The translations under genes were made by a program, and so were the position numbers. 64,000 nucleotides of DNA, taken from Massilia agrisoli. Lineage in GTDB: Bacteria > Pseudomonadota > Gammaproteobacteria > Burkholderiales > Burkholderiaceae_D. The notes under the pieces are model-generated. The model made no database searches. It was not told the origin of the DNA and worked only from the letters and a program-made list of their open reading frames with translations. Positions 41,120 through 48,543 of this stretch are shown here, piece after piece (within the stretch, counting starts at the first letter, position 1; every line of letters begins with the position of its first letter). Location: contig NZ_JAJHPV010000013.1 in assembly GCF_020831365.1 (NCBI RefSeq), positions 620,001 to 684,000 of the forward strand. The letters are read 5' to 3'.

Positions 41120-42334
41120 ATGACTTCACCAGCTTCCGCCAGTATCTTCAGCGCCATCGCCATGGCCCCGCGCGACCCTATTTTGGGTATCACCGAGGCG
41201 TTCAATGCCGACACCAACCCAGGCAAAATCAACCTGGGCGTAGGCGTCTATTATGACGATAACGGCAAAGTGCCGCTGCTGGAGTGCGTACGCAAGGCCG
41301 AAGCCCTGCTTGCGGAACAACTGGCGCCGCGTACCTATCTGCCGATCGAGGGACTGGCTGCGTACGACAAGGCGGTTCAGGAGCTGGTATTTGGTGCCGA
41401 CAGCCCGATTATTCAAGAGAAGCGCGCGGTCACCGTGCAAGCCATCGGCGGCACCGGCGCGCTGAAAATCGGCGCCGACTTCCTTGAGCGCTTTGCGCCG
41501 GGCGCGCAGGTCTACATCAGCGATCCAAGCTGGGAGAACCACCGCGCCCTGTTCGAAGGCGCCGGCTTCACCGTCGACAACTACACCTACTACGATCCGG
41601 CCACGCGCGGCGTCAACTTCGCCGGCATGATGGCGTCGCTGCACGCGATGCCGCGCGGTTCGGTGGTCGTGCTGCACGCCTGCTGCCATAACCCGACCGG
41701 CGCGGACCTCACCGCCGACCAGTGGGGCGACGTGATCAAGGCGGTTACCGAAGGCGGCCTGATTCCTTTCCTCGACATGGCCTACCAGGGCTTCGGCGCG
41801 GGCATCGCCCAGGACGGCGCCGTGGTGTCGCGCTTTGCGGCCGCAGGCGGCCCGCTGCTGGTGTCGAACTCGTTCTCGAAGTCGTTCTCGCTGTACGGCG
41901 AACGCGTTGGCGCGCTGAGCGTCGTCGCCGCGTCGGCCGAAGAAGCTGCCCGCGTGCTGTCGCAACTCAAGCGCGTCGTGCGCACCAACTATTCGAGCCC
42001 GCAGATCCACGGCGGCAAAGTGGTCGCCACCGTGCTGACCACGCCGGAACTGCGCGCGCTGTGGGAGCAGGAGCTCGAAGGCATGCGCGTGCGTATCCGC
42101 GAGATGCGCAACGAATTCGTCGAGAAGCTGAAAGAAAAAGCGCCGGGCAAGGACTTTGAATTTGTTCGGGAACAGGTTGGCATGTTCTCGTACTCGGGCC
42201 TGACCAAGGAACAGGTCGAGCACCTGCGCAAGGAGCATTCGATCTACGCAGTCGACACCGGCCGTATTTGCGTCGCCGCGCTGAACTCGAAAAATATTGA
42301 TCGCGTGATTGACGCAATCGCGAAAGTGCTCTAA
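41120..42334 (+). CDS. Aromatic amino acid / aspartate aminotransferase
   Basis: PLP enzyme of aminotransferase class I, 404 residues. The N-terminus (IAMAPRDPILGITEAFNADT, KINLGVGVYYDDNGKVPLLE) and the Schiff-base lysine (Lys254 in SNSFSKSFSLYGERVG) are diagnostic of the AspC/TyrB subgroup, as is HACCHNPTGADL. The start at 41120 matches the family; upstream in-frame starts overlap the uvrB promoter region. TyrB-like specificity (Tyr, Phe, Asp) is likely but AspC is possible. Confidence 0.93.
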   Translation: MTSPASASIFSAIAMAPRDPILGITEAFNADTNPGKINLGVGVYYDDNGKVPLLECVRKAEALLAEQLAPRTYLPIEGLAAYDKAVQELVFGADSPIIQEKRAVTVQAIGGTGALKIGADFLERFAPGAQVYISDPSWENHRALFEGAGFTVDNYTYYDPATRGVNFAGMMASLHAMPRGSVVVLHACCHNPTGADLTADQWGDVIKAVTEGGLIPFLDMAYQGFGAGIAQDGAVVSRFAAAGGPLLVSNSFSKSFSLYGERVGALSVVAASAEEAARVLSQLKRVVRTNYSSPQIHGGKVVATVLTTPELRALWEQELEGMRVRIREMRNEFVEKLKEKAPGKDFEFVREQVGMFSYSGLTKEQVEHLRKEHSIYAVDTGRICVAALNSKNIDRVIDAIAKVL

Positions 42335-42421
42335 ACTCTTGCTTCTTTCGGGTTGGGCGTAAGCACGATCCGATAGGCTTCGGAAAGTACGACGAAGGGT
42401 GAGTGCGGGAAATGCCAAGCA

Positions 42422-42450
42422 TTGACAGCGCTGCTTGAGAAGTACATAAT
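42422..42450 (+). promoter_or_regulatory. Strong promoter for the first tRNA-Asn gene
   Basis: A consensus -35 TTGACA at 42422-42427 and -10 CATAAT at 42445-42450 are separated by exactly 17 bases, twelve bases before the tRNA. Confidence 0.85.
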
Positions 42451-42461
42451 GTTGCCTCTTT

Positions 42462-42537
42462 TCCCTGATAGCTCAGTCGGTAGAGCGACGGACTGTTAAT
42501 CCGCAGGTCCCTGGTTCGAGTCCAGGTCGGGGAGCCA
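42462..42537 (+). tRNA. tRNA-Asn (GTT)
   Basis: Full cloverleaf of 76 bases including encoded CCA: acceptor TCCCTGA/TCGGGGA, D arm AGCTCAGTCGGTAGAGC, anticodon loop CTGTTAA with anticodon GTT, T arm with GGTTCGAGTCC. It is identical to a second copy 4.3 kb downstream. Confidence 0.98.
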
Positions 42538-42547
42538 GAATTTAGAA

Positions 42548-42575
42548 GGCCACGTTGAAAAACGTGGCCTTTTTT
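42548..42575 (+). terminator. Terminator of the first tRNA-Asn
   Basis: GGCCACGTT-GAAA-AACGTGGCC followed by six T residues. Confidence 0.93.
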
Positions 42576-42613
42576 GCATGTGCGGCCGTAAAGCGCGCAT
42601 GTGCGGCCACAAC

Positions 42614-42720
42614 GCGTCGTTCCCGCGCAGGCGGGAACCCAGACTTCCGCGGCACTATGGCGTTGCACGCTGTAACGTCGACGCCGTCCCTATGGATTCC
42701 CGCCTGCGCGGGAACGACGG
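42614..42720. repeat. Paired palindromic intergenic element, copy 5
   Basis: GCGTCGTTCCCGC-GCAG-GCGGGAACCCA at 42614-42641 faces TATGGATTCCCGC-CTGC-GCGGGAACGACGG at 42691-42720, with about 50 bases between. The copy overlaps the convergent gap after the tRNA and ends 5 bases before the EAL gene stop. Confidence 0.88.
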
Positions 42721-42725
42721 GCACA

Positions 42726-43940
42726 TTAGTCCGCCCCAAACCGCTCCAGGTGCTTGTCCATCCAGTTCGCCAGCAACATTGGCGTCAGCGGGCGCGAGAA
42801 CAGATAGCCTTGCGCCAGGTCGCAGCCAATTTCCTGCAGGTAGGCGTGGGTAGCGCTGTCTTCGACGCCTTCCGCGGTGGTCTTCATCCCCAGGCTGCGG
42901 CCCAGGTCGGTAATGCAGCGGATCACCGCGCGCGACTCTTGCGACGTGGCCGCGCTGGCGACGAAGGAACGGTCGATCTTCAGCTCCGAGAACGGCAGGC
43001 GTACCAGTTGCAGCATCGACGAGTAGCCGGTGCCAAAGTCGTCGAGCGACAGCAGGAAGCCGTGCACCCGCAGGCGGGTAAGCAAGGTCAGCGCCGCCAC
43101 CGGTTCGTCCATGGCGGCGGTCTCGGTCAGTTCGAAGATCAGCTTTGAAGGGCTGACCCCGCTGTGCGTACACAGGTTGACGATGGAATCGATCAGTTCG
43201 GGCCGGCCCAGGCTGCGCGCGGAAATGTTGATCGACAGGGTCAGTTCACCCAGTTTCTCATAGTCAAGCGACCACTTGGCAAACCACGGCAAGGCGTCAT
43301 TGAGCACGGCAAGCGTAATGGCGTCGATCAGTCCGGCTTCTTCGGCCAGGGGGATGAAGCGGTCGGGCGTGATAATGCCATGGTCCGGATGCTGCCAGCG
43401 CACCAGGGCTTCCAGCCCGCTCAGGCGGCCGGTGGAGCAGTGGATTTTGGGCTGGTAGACCACAAACAAGTGTTTCTGGTCGAGCGCGGTTTGCAGGTCG
43501 GCAACGCCTGGCTTGAATGCCGGCGCCGGCAAGGGCCTGGCGGCCTCCGCCAACCTGGTGGGCTCACCATTGGCCTCGAACAGTAGTGCGCGCAATTCGT
43601 TCAGGCGGAACGGCTTGGCCAACATGCCGCAGACATCGAGCCCGAGTTCGTTGGCGGACAGCACGGCAGCTTCCAGCACCCGGGCGCCGACCCCGCTGCT
43701 GATGATGATCCTGGCACGGCAGCCGCGTTTGGCCAGCTCGCTCAACACTTGCAAGCCGTCCATATCGGGCATTTGCAGGTCGACGAACAAGTGGGTCGGC
43801 TCCCACGCGGCCGCCAGGTCCAGGAACTCGTGGGCGCTGGTGCAAATGCGGCTTTGCGCGCCGCCCGACGCTGCGATCAGCGCGACGGTGCGCGCAATCG
43901 ATTCGTCGTCGTCCAGTATCAGCAGGCGGCACCCGTTCAT
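42726..43940 (-). CDS. REC-EAL response regulator (c-di-GMP phosphodiesterase)
   Basis: Response regulator of 404 residues with an N-terminal receiver (LLILDDDE, phospho-acceptor Asp54 in LFVDLQMPDMDG) and a C-terminal EAL domain. Catalytic motifs look intact: LSGLEALVRWQHP, SINISARSLG, FELTETAAM, LSLDDFGTGYSSML, ELKIDRSFV, TTAEGVED and QGYLFSRP. Active hydrolysis of cyclic di-GMP is therefore likely. Its start overlaps the stop of the upstream hybrid kinase by 4 bases (ATGA), so that kinase is probably its phosphodonor. Confidence 0.93.
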   Translation of the reverse strand: MNGCRLLILDDDESIARTVALIAASGGAQSRICTSAHEFLDLAAAWEPTHLFVDLQMPDMDGLQVLSELAKRGCRARIIISSGVGARVLEAAVLSANELGLDVCGMLAKPFRLNELRALLFEANGEPTRLAEAARPLPAPAFKPGVADLQTALDQKHLFVVYQPKIHCSTGRLSGLEALVRWQHPDHGIITPDRFIPLAEEAGLIDAITLAVLNDALPWFAKWSLDYEKLGELTLSINISARSLGRPELIDSIVNLCTHSGVSPSKLIFELTETAAMDEPVAALTLLTRLRVHGFLLSLDDFGTGYSSMLQLVRLPFSELKIDRSFVASAATSQESRAVIRCITDLGRSLGMKTTAEGVEDSATHAYLQEIGCDLAQGYLFSRPLTPMLLANWMDKHLERFGAD

Positions 43941-46561
43941 TGCGCCTCCATCCTGGCCGGGGCCAGGGCGGCCGCTACCTTGTGCGCAAGTTCCGCGCGG
44001 CGGTAGGGTTTGTTCAGCAGCATGACTCCCGGCTCGAGCCTGCCATGATGAATCATCGCGCCTTCAGTGTAGCCCGAGGTGAACAGGATCGGCAGGGTGG
44101 GCCGGAAGGCCTGGACGGCGTCGGCCAGCTGGCGTCCGCTCATGCCGCCTGGCATGACCACGTCGGTGAGCAAGAGGTCGATATCGTCCTGTTCGTGCAG
44201 CAATTCAAGCGCTTCCGCGGCACTGGCCGCTTCGATCACGCGGTAGCCCAGCTCAAGCAGCTGGCCGCGCGCGTAAGCGCGTACCATGGCGTCGTCTTCG
44301 GTCAGGAGGATGAGTTGATTGCTGCCACATTGGACGAGTTCAGCCGCACTTGCAGGGGCGCCGGGTAGCTCCGCATTGACCAGCCGGGGCAGGTAGATCT
44401 TCACCGTGGTGCCATGCCCGAGCTCACTGTAGATGGCGATGTGGCCTTTTGATTGCATGACGAAACCATACACCATTGCAAGGCCGAGTCCGGTTCCCTT
44501 GCCCATCTGTTTGGTCGTATAGAACGGTTCGAATACCCGCGCCAGCAGTTCGGGCGCGATGCCGTTGCCGCTGTCCGTTACCGCCAGCATCACGTACTCG
44601 CCCGGCGCCACGCCGCTGTGCTGGCTGGCGTATGCCTCGTCCAGGTCGGCGTTGCCGGTTTCGATGGTCAGGCGGCCGCCGTCGGGCATCGCATCCCTGG
44701 CGTTGATCGCCAGGTTGAGCAGGGCGCTTTCGAGTTGCCCCGGATCGACCAGGGTCAGCCACAAGCCGCCGGCTTGCAGCATCTCGATCTCGATGTGGCC
44801 CCCCAGGGTATGGCGCAGCAGCCGGTCGGTGCTGGCGACCAGGCGGTTCAGGTCGGATGGGGCCGGTTCCAACGCCTGCTTGCGCGCAAAGGCGAGCAGG
44901 CGCTGCGTCATGGCGGCCCCGCGCTGGGCGGCGTCGAAGATCATCTCCGCAAGCACGTGCTCGGTCGCGCCGGGTGCGGCCTGCTCGACCAGCATCTCAG
45001 CATTGCCCAAGATAACTGTTAGCAAATTATTGAAGTCATGGGCAACGCCGCCCGTCAGTCGGCCCAGCGATTCCAGTTTTTGCGCCTGGATCATCTGCTC
45101 GGCCAGCATGCGCTGCTGGGTAATATCGCGGAAGTACACCGTCAGCCCATCCGGCGCCGGGTAGGCGTTGATCTCGAAGTGCTTTTGCAAGGGCGCGAAA
45201 TACTCCTCGAACCGCACCGCGACCTGCTGTTCGACGCAGCGGCGGTATTCCTTTTCGAAGGTCGAGCCGACTGCTTCCGGGAACTTTGACCAGATGTGTT
45301 CGCCAATCAGTTCTTCGCGTTTGGTGTTGAGCAAGATCTCGGCATGCTGGTTGATGTACACCGCGCGCCACTGGCTGTCGAGGGCGAGAATGGCGTCGCC
45401 GACGCTTTCCATGGTTGCGGTCAGGCGGTCGGCGAGGGTGCGCGCCTCGTGTTGCAGGCGCATCTGGTCGTCGATATCGACGGCGCTGCCATACCATCTG
45501 GCCGCCCCGGTCACGCTGTCGGGCACATGGGCTGCACGCGAGATGTGCCAGCGGTATGCGCCGTCGTGGCGCCGCAGCCGGAACTGGGCTTCGTAAGGCG
45601 TCAGGTCTTGCATCGCGCGCCGCCAGGTGGCCAGCGTGGCCGCGCCGTCGTCCGGGTGGACGAGTTCCATCCAGCCGTTGGGCAAAAGTTCTTGCCGGGA
45701 CAGGCCGGAGTAGTCGGACATCGACTGGTTGAAATAGTCGAGTGTGCCGTCCTCGTTCGCGGTCCAGACTGTCATCGGCATCGCTTCGGCCAGGCTGTGC
45801 CACGATGCCAGGCTCTGGCGCAATTGCGTTTCGATGGACTTGTGTTCGCCAATGTCCTGGAAGGCGCCCTGGATCGCGATAATGGCTTCGCGTTCGTCGC
45901 GCACGGCGCGGCCGACGCAGCGCACCCAGCGCCGCTCCCCGCCACGGGTGACGATCTGCATCTCCTCCGCAAAGGGCGTGCCCTGCTCGATGCAGGCGCC
46001 GACGCGCTGCCGGATCAGAACCTGGTGTTCGGGCGCATAGTAATTGATTCCTTCCTCAAGGCTCGGCGAATAGCCCGCCGGCTCCCCGTGGATGCGCGCC
46101 ACTTCATTCGACCAGTGCACCTGCCCGGCCTCAAGGTCGACCCGCCACCCGCCCAGTTTGCCCAGGGTGCTGGCCATGTCGAGCATGCGGTTGGCCGCGG
46201 CGAACCGGTTGACCAGGCGGATCACGAAGATCGCCAGCAACGCGCTGGTGGCGATGGCGGCCAATGCCAGGGCGCGGTGGACGACGATGAAGATGCCCGG
46301 GGTGCCGGGCAGGGCAGGGGGAGAGAGGAAAATGCCGGCCAGTGTCAGCAGCATGGCGGCCAGCGCGACCGCGGCCACGTGGATGCGCTGGCGGGTCAGC
46401 GCCGCCAGCAGGACAGCCGGCGCATAGGCAATGCACACGGCGAAGCCAAGCGGGGTGTTCCAGTCGATGATGAAGACAAGCACCAGCAGCACTGCCGGTC
46501 CAAACCTTCCGGCGTCACGGCTGTGCCTGGATCCCAAGATGCGCCGGATGGCGTCGTCCAT
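43937..46561 (-). CDS. Membrane-anchored multi-PAS hybrid sensor histidine kinase
   Basis: 874 residues. Four hydrophobic helices at the N-terminus (GPAVLLVLVFIIDW, IAYAPAVLLAALT, VAAVALAAMLLTLAGIFL, IATSALLAIFVIRLV) form a small membrane module. Three PAS domains follow (LGGWRVDLEAGQVHWSNE; AMPMTVWTANEDGTLDYFNQ; MESVGDAILALDSQWRAVYI). His508 sits in GGVAHDFNNLL, with HATPase boxes NLAINARDAM and GTGLGLAMVYGFV. The C-terminal receiver has Asp800 in LLLTDVVMPGG. Translational coupling to the REC-EAL gene suggests a phosphorelay to c-di-GMP turnover. Confidence 0.92.
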   Translation of the reverse strand: MDDAIRRILGSRHSRDAGRFGPAVLLVLVFIIDWNTPLGFAVCIAYAPAVLLAALTRQRIHVAAVALAAMLLTLAGIFLSPPALPGTPGIFIVVHRALALAAIATSALLAIFVIRLVNRFAAANRMLDMASTLGKLGGWRVDLEAGQVHWSNEVARIHGEPAGYSPSLEEGINYYAPEHQVLIRQRVGACIEQGTPFAEEMQIVTRGGERRWVRCVGRAVRDEREAIIAIQGAFQDIGEHKSIETQLRQSLASWHSLAEAMPMTVWTANEDGTLDYFNQSMSDYSGLSRQELLPNGWMELVHPDDGAATLATWRRAMQDLTPYEAQFRLRRHDGAYRWHISRAAHVPDSVTGAARWYGSAVDIDDQMRLQHEARTLADRLTATMESVGDAILALDSQWRAVYINQHAEILLNTKREELIGEHIWSKFPEAVGSTFEKEYRRCVEQQVAVRFEEYFAPLQKHFEINAYPAPDGLTVYFRDITQQRMLAEQMIQAQKLESLGRLTGGVAHDFNNLLTVILGNAEMLVEQAAPGATEHVLAEMIFDAAQRGAAMTQRLLAFARKQALEPAPSDLNRLVASTDRLLRHTLGGHIEIEMLQAGGLWLTLVDPGQLESALLNLAINARDAMPDGGRLTIETGNADLDEAYASQHSGVAPGEYVMLAVTDSGNGIAPELLARVFEPFYTTKQMGKGTGLGLAMVYGFVMQSKGHIAIYSELGHGTTVKIYLPRLVNAELPGAPASAAELVQCGSNQLILLTEDDAMVRAYARGQLLELGYRVIEAASAAEALELLHEQDDIDLLLTDVVMPGGMSGRQLADAVQAFRPTLPILFTSGYTEGAMIHHGRLEPGVMLLNKPYRRAELAHKVAAALAPARMEAQ

Positions 46562-46717
46562 TATTGTCTCTTCGCTAAGACTGCCGATTCGGTTCGTTTC
46601 GACACTGGTTGATTATACGATGCAAGATTGCACCTCGGCCCAGGTGTAGCCGATTCGCATATTTTGCAGATTTACTCTCGCCAATTTTCTACAGGCCAGC
46701 TATAATGCGGCCTCTTT

Positions 46718-46793
46718 TCCCTGATAGCTCAGTCGGTAGAGCGACGGACTGTTAATCCGCAGGTCCCTGGTTCGAGTCCAGGTCGGGGAGCCA
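46718..46793 (+). tRNA. tRNA-Asn (GTT), second copy
   Basis: Sequence identical to the copy at 42462, including CCA and about ten bases of leader (GCCTCTTTT) and four of trailer. A consensus -10 TATAAT lies at 46701-46706; the -35 is weak. It lies just upstream of the divergently oriented hybrid kinase gene. Confidence 0.98.
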
Positions 46794-46803
46794 GAATATG
46801 CAA

Positions 46804-46829
46804 GGGGCCACAGCAATGTGGCCCCTTTT
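46804..46829 (+). terminator. Terminator of the second tRNA-Asn
   Basis: GGGGCCACA-GCAA-TGTGGCCCC followed by four T residues. Confidence 0.88.
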
Positions 46830-46907
46830 GCGTTTGGCTGATGTGCGTCAGTCTTGCCGCAGGATGCTCGGTTATCGTTTTTGCAGATAACCTGGCGGAG
46901 GCGGCGC

Positions 46908-47747
46908 ATGAAACTCATTACCTGGAACATCCAGCGCGGCCGCGGACCTGGCCAGGCATGCAGCCTCGACCGCGTCGTGTCCGACCTGCGCTGCATTGCC
47001 GACGCCGACGTCCTCTGTTTCCAGGAGGTTTCCAGCGGCTTCAGCGACCTGGCTGGCTGCGACGGCCGCAACCAGTTCGCCGGCCTGGCCCAGCGCCTGC
47101 CCGGGTACACGCCGGTGGCGGGGCTGGCCACCGATGTGCTGGATGAAGATGGGGGCGGGCGCCGCTTGTTCGGCAACATGATTTTTTCGCGCTATCCGGT
47201 ACGGCAGGTATTTCGCCATGCCTTGCCCTGGCCCGCGCACCCCGGCGTGATGAGCATGCAGCGCATTGCGCTCGAGGCCACGCTTGATACGCCGCTCGGT
47301 CCATTGCGGCTTGCGACCACCCACCTCGAATACTTCTCGCCAGCGCAGCGCACCGCGCAGGTTGAGCGCTTGCGCGATCTGCACCTCGAGGCCAGCCTGC
47401 AGGCGCGCGCAATGCCAGGCGGCAGCGCTGGCGACGGGCCGTTCAGCCCGGTGCCGCGGCCCGCGCCTGTCCTGCTGGCGGGCGACTTTAACTTTGTGCC
47501 GGGCTCCAGCGACCACGGCCTGATGCTGGCGCCGTTCGGCGACAGCGTCGCCCCATTCTGCGACGCGTGGGAGGTGGCTAACGCTGGCGTTGCGCACGCG
47601 CCGACTGTTTGCGTGCGGGACCCCCAACCCTTCACTTTCGATTTCGTCTTCGCCAGTGCCGACCTGGCCGACCGGGTTCGCGCGATGGCGGTATGCGACG
47701 CCATCGACGGGCCCGACCACCAGCCGGTGCTGGTCGAGCTGGCGTGA
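46908..47747 (+). CDS. Endonuclease/exonuclease/phosphatase-fold protein
   Basis: A 279-residue member of the EEP superfamily. Metal and catalytic motifs are in order: ITWNIQRG (Asn), VLCFQEVSS (Glu), TTHLEYFS (His), LLAGDFNFVPGSSDH (Asp, Asn) and a final GPDHQPVLVEL (Asp-His). There is no signal peptide, so it acts in the cytoplasm. Substrate could be DNA, RNA or a phospho-sugar/lipid. A GGAGG site six bases upstream decides the ATG at 46908. Confidence 0.88.
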   Translation: MKLITWNIQRGRGPGQACSLDRVVSDLRCIADADVLCFQEVSSGFSDLAGCDGRNQFAGLAQRLPGYTPVAGLATDVLDEDGGGRRLFGNMIFSRYPVRQVFRHALPWPAHPGVMSMQRIALEATLDTPLGPLRLATTHLEYFSPAQRTAQVERLRDLHLEASLQARAMPGGSAGDGPFSPVPRPAPVLLAGDFNFVPGSSDHGLMLAPFGDSVAPFCDAWEVANAGVAHAPTVCVRDPQPFTFDFVFASADLADRVRAMAVCDAIDGPDHQPVLVELA

Positions 47748-47771
47748 TTGCCGGCGCCGGAACGACGGGCC

Positions 47772-47797
47772 AAAAAAAGCCACGCATGCAGCGTGGC
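47772..47797 (-). terminator. Terminator of the hemerythrin gene
   Basis: Read on the minus strand, GCCACGC-TGCAT-GCGTGGC is followed by seven T residues. Confidence 0.9.
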
Positions 47798-47828
47798 CTT
47801 GGCTTTGCCTTGCTAGCGCTGCAGGAAT

Positions 47829-48341
47829 TTAATTCATGCGCTGCGGAATCTCGATCTCGTCTTTGCGCGCCTGGATTTCCTCGCCGAGGGCCACCAGGTC
47901 GAGGCCAGCCGTGCGGGCTTTCGGGAACATCTCGCCTTCTTCTTCCTCGACGTGGTGTTCGATCTGCTCGCCGAGCACTTTCACTTTCGCGTCGAACAGC
48001 TCGTCGCTGGAATCCATCGACATGATCTGCGCGATCAGGTCCTTGGCGGAGGCGTGTTCCACCGTGGCTTCATCGACCAGGTCTTCGTTGTCCTTGTTCG
48101 CTTCGCGCACTGCCGGATAGAAAATTTCTTCTTCCGCGGTGGCGTGCTTGGTCAGTTCGGTGCAAATCTGCATCGCCAGCTTTTGCTTGGTGGCGTGGGC
48201 GCGGTCGCCCAGGCCCTCGTATTGTTCAAACATCGCTTTGACCTTTGCGTGGTCTTCCGTCAAGAGAGCGATCGCGTCCATCTCGGTGGAGGTGGGAATC
48301 TGTTTGCTGCCTGCTTTGGTCGTAGTCGAGTTAGTGCGCAT
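47829..48341 (-). CDS. Hemerythrin HHE-domain protein
   Basis: A 170-residue all-helical protein. Iron-ligand motifs are visible as LLTEDHAKVKAMFEQYE, THAT-like KHATAEEEIFYPA, VEHASAKDLI and EHHVEEEEGEMFPKA. Members bind a di-iron centre and are linked to oxygen, NO or iron handling. It is monocistronic, with its own terminator. The C-terminus (ARKDEIEIPQRMN) is basic and extra to the domain. Confidence 0.9.
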   Translation of the reverse strand: MRTNSTTTKAGSKQIPTSTEMDAIALLTEDHAKVKAMFEQYEGLGDRAHATKQKLAMQICTELTKHATAEEEIFYPAVREANKDNEDLVDEATVEHASAKDLIAQIMSMDSSDELFDAKVKVLGEQIEHHVEEEEGEMFPKARTAGLDLVALGEEIQARKDEIEIPQRMN

Positions 48342-48488
48342 GATTACTCCTGGAAATTTGGCAAGTTGTGTTTCGAAAGCTGACTTTGGCCCTGCTAGCC
48401 GACCCCGTCTGTGCGTTATTCAACATGGGCGCCGGATGGCGCTGGCCGCGCGCACGATTGCTTGCACTTGAAAAATTCCCGTGATGTA

Positions 48489-48528
48489 GAATTCACATTG
48501 TGCAACAATATTAAGTTGCACCGAATTC
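48489..48528. promoter_or_regulatory. Nested dyad upstream of the REC-kinase-REC gene
   Basis: GTGCAAC-AATATTAA-GTTGCAC (48500-48521) is a perfect 7-bp dyad with an AT-rich centre, itself flanked on both sides by GAATTC (48489-48494 and 48523-48528). It lies 15-55 bases before the kinase start, where an operator would be expected. Confidence 0.5.
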
Positions 48529-48543
48529 GAAAATAAGACTGCA

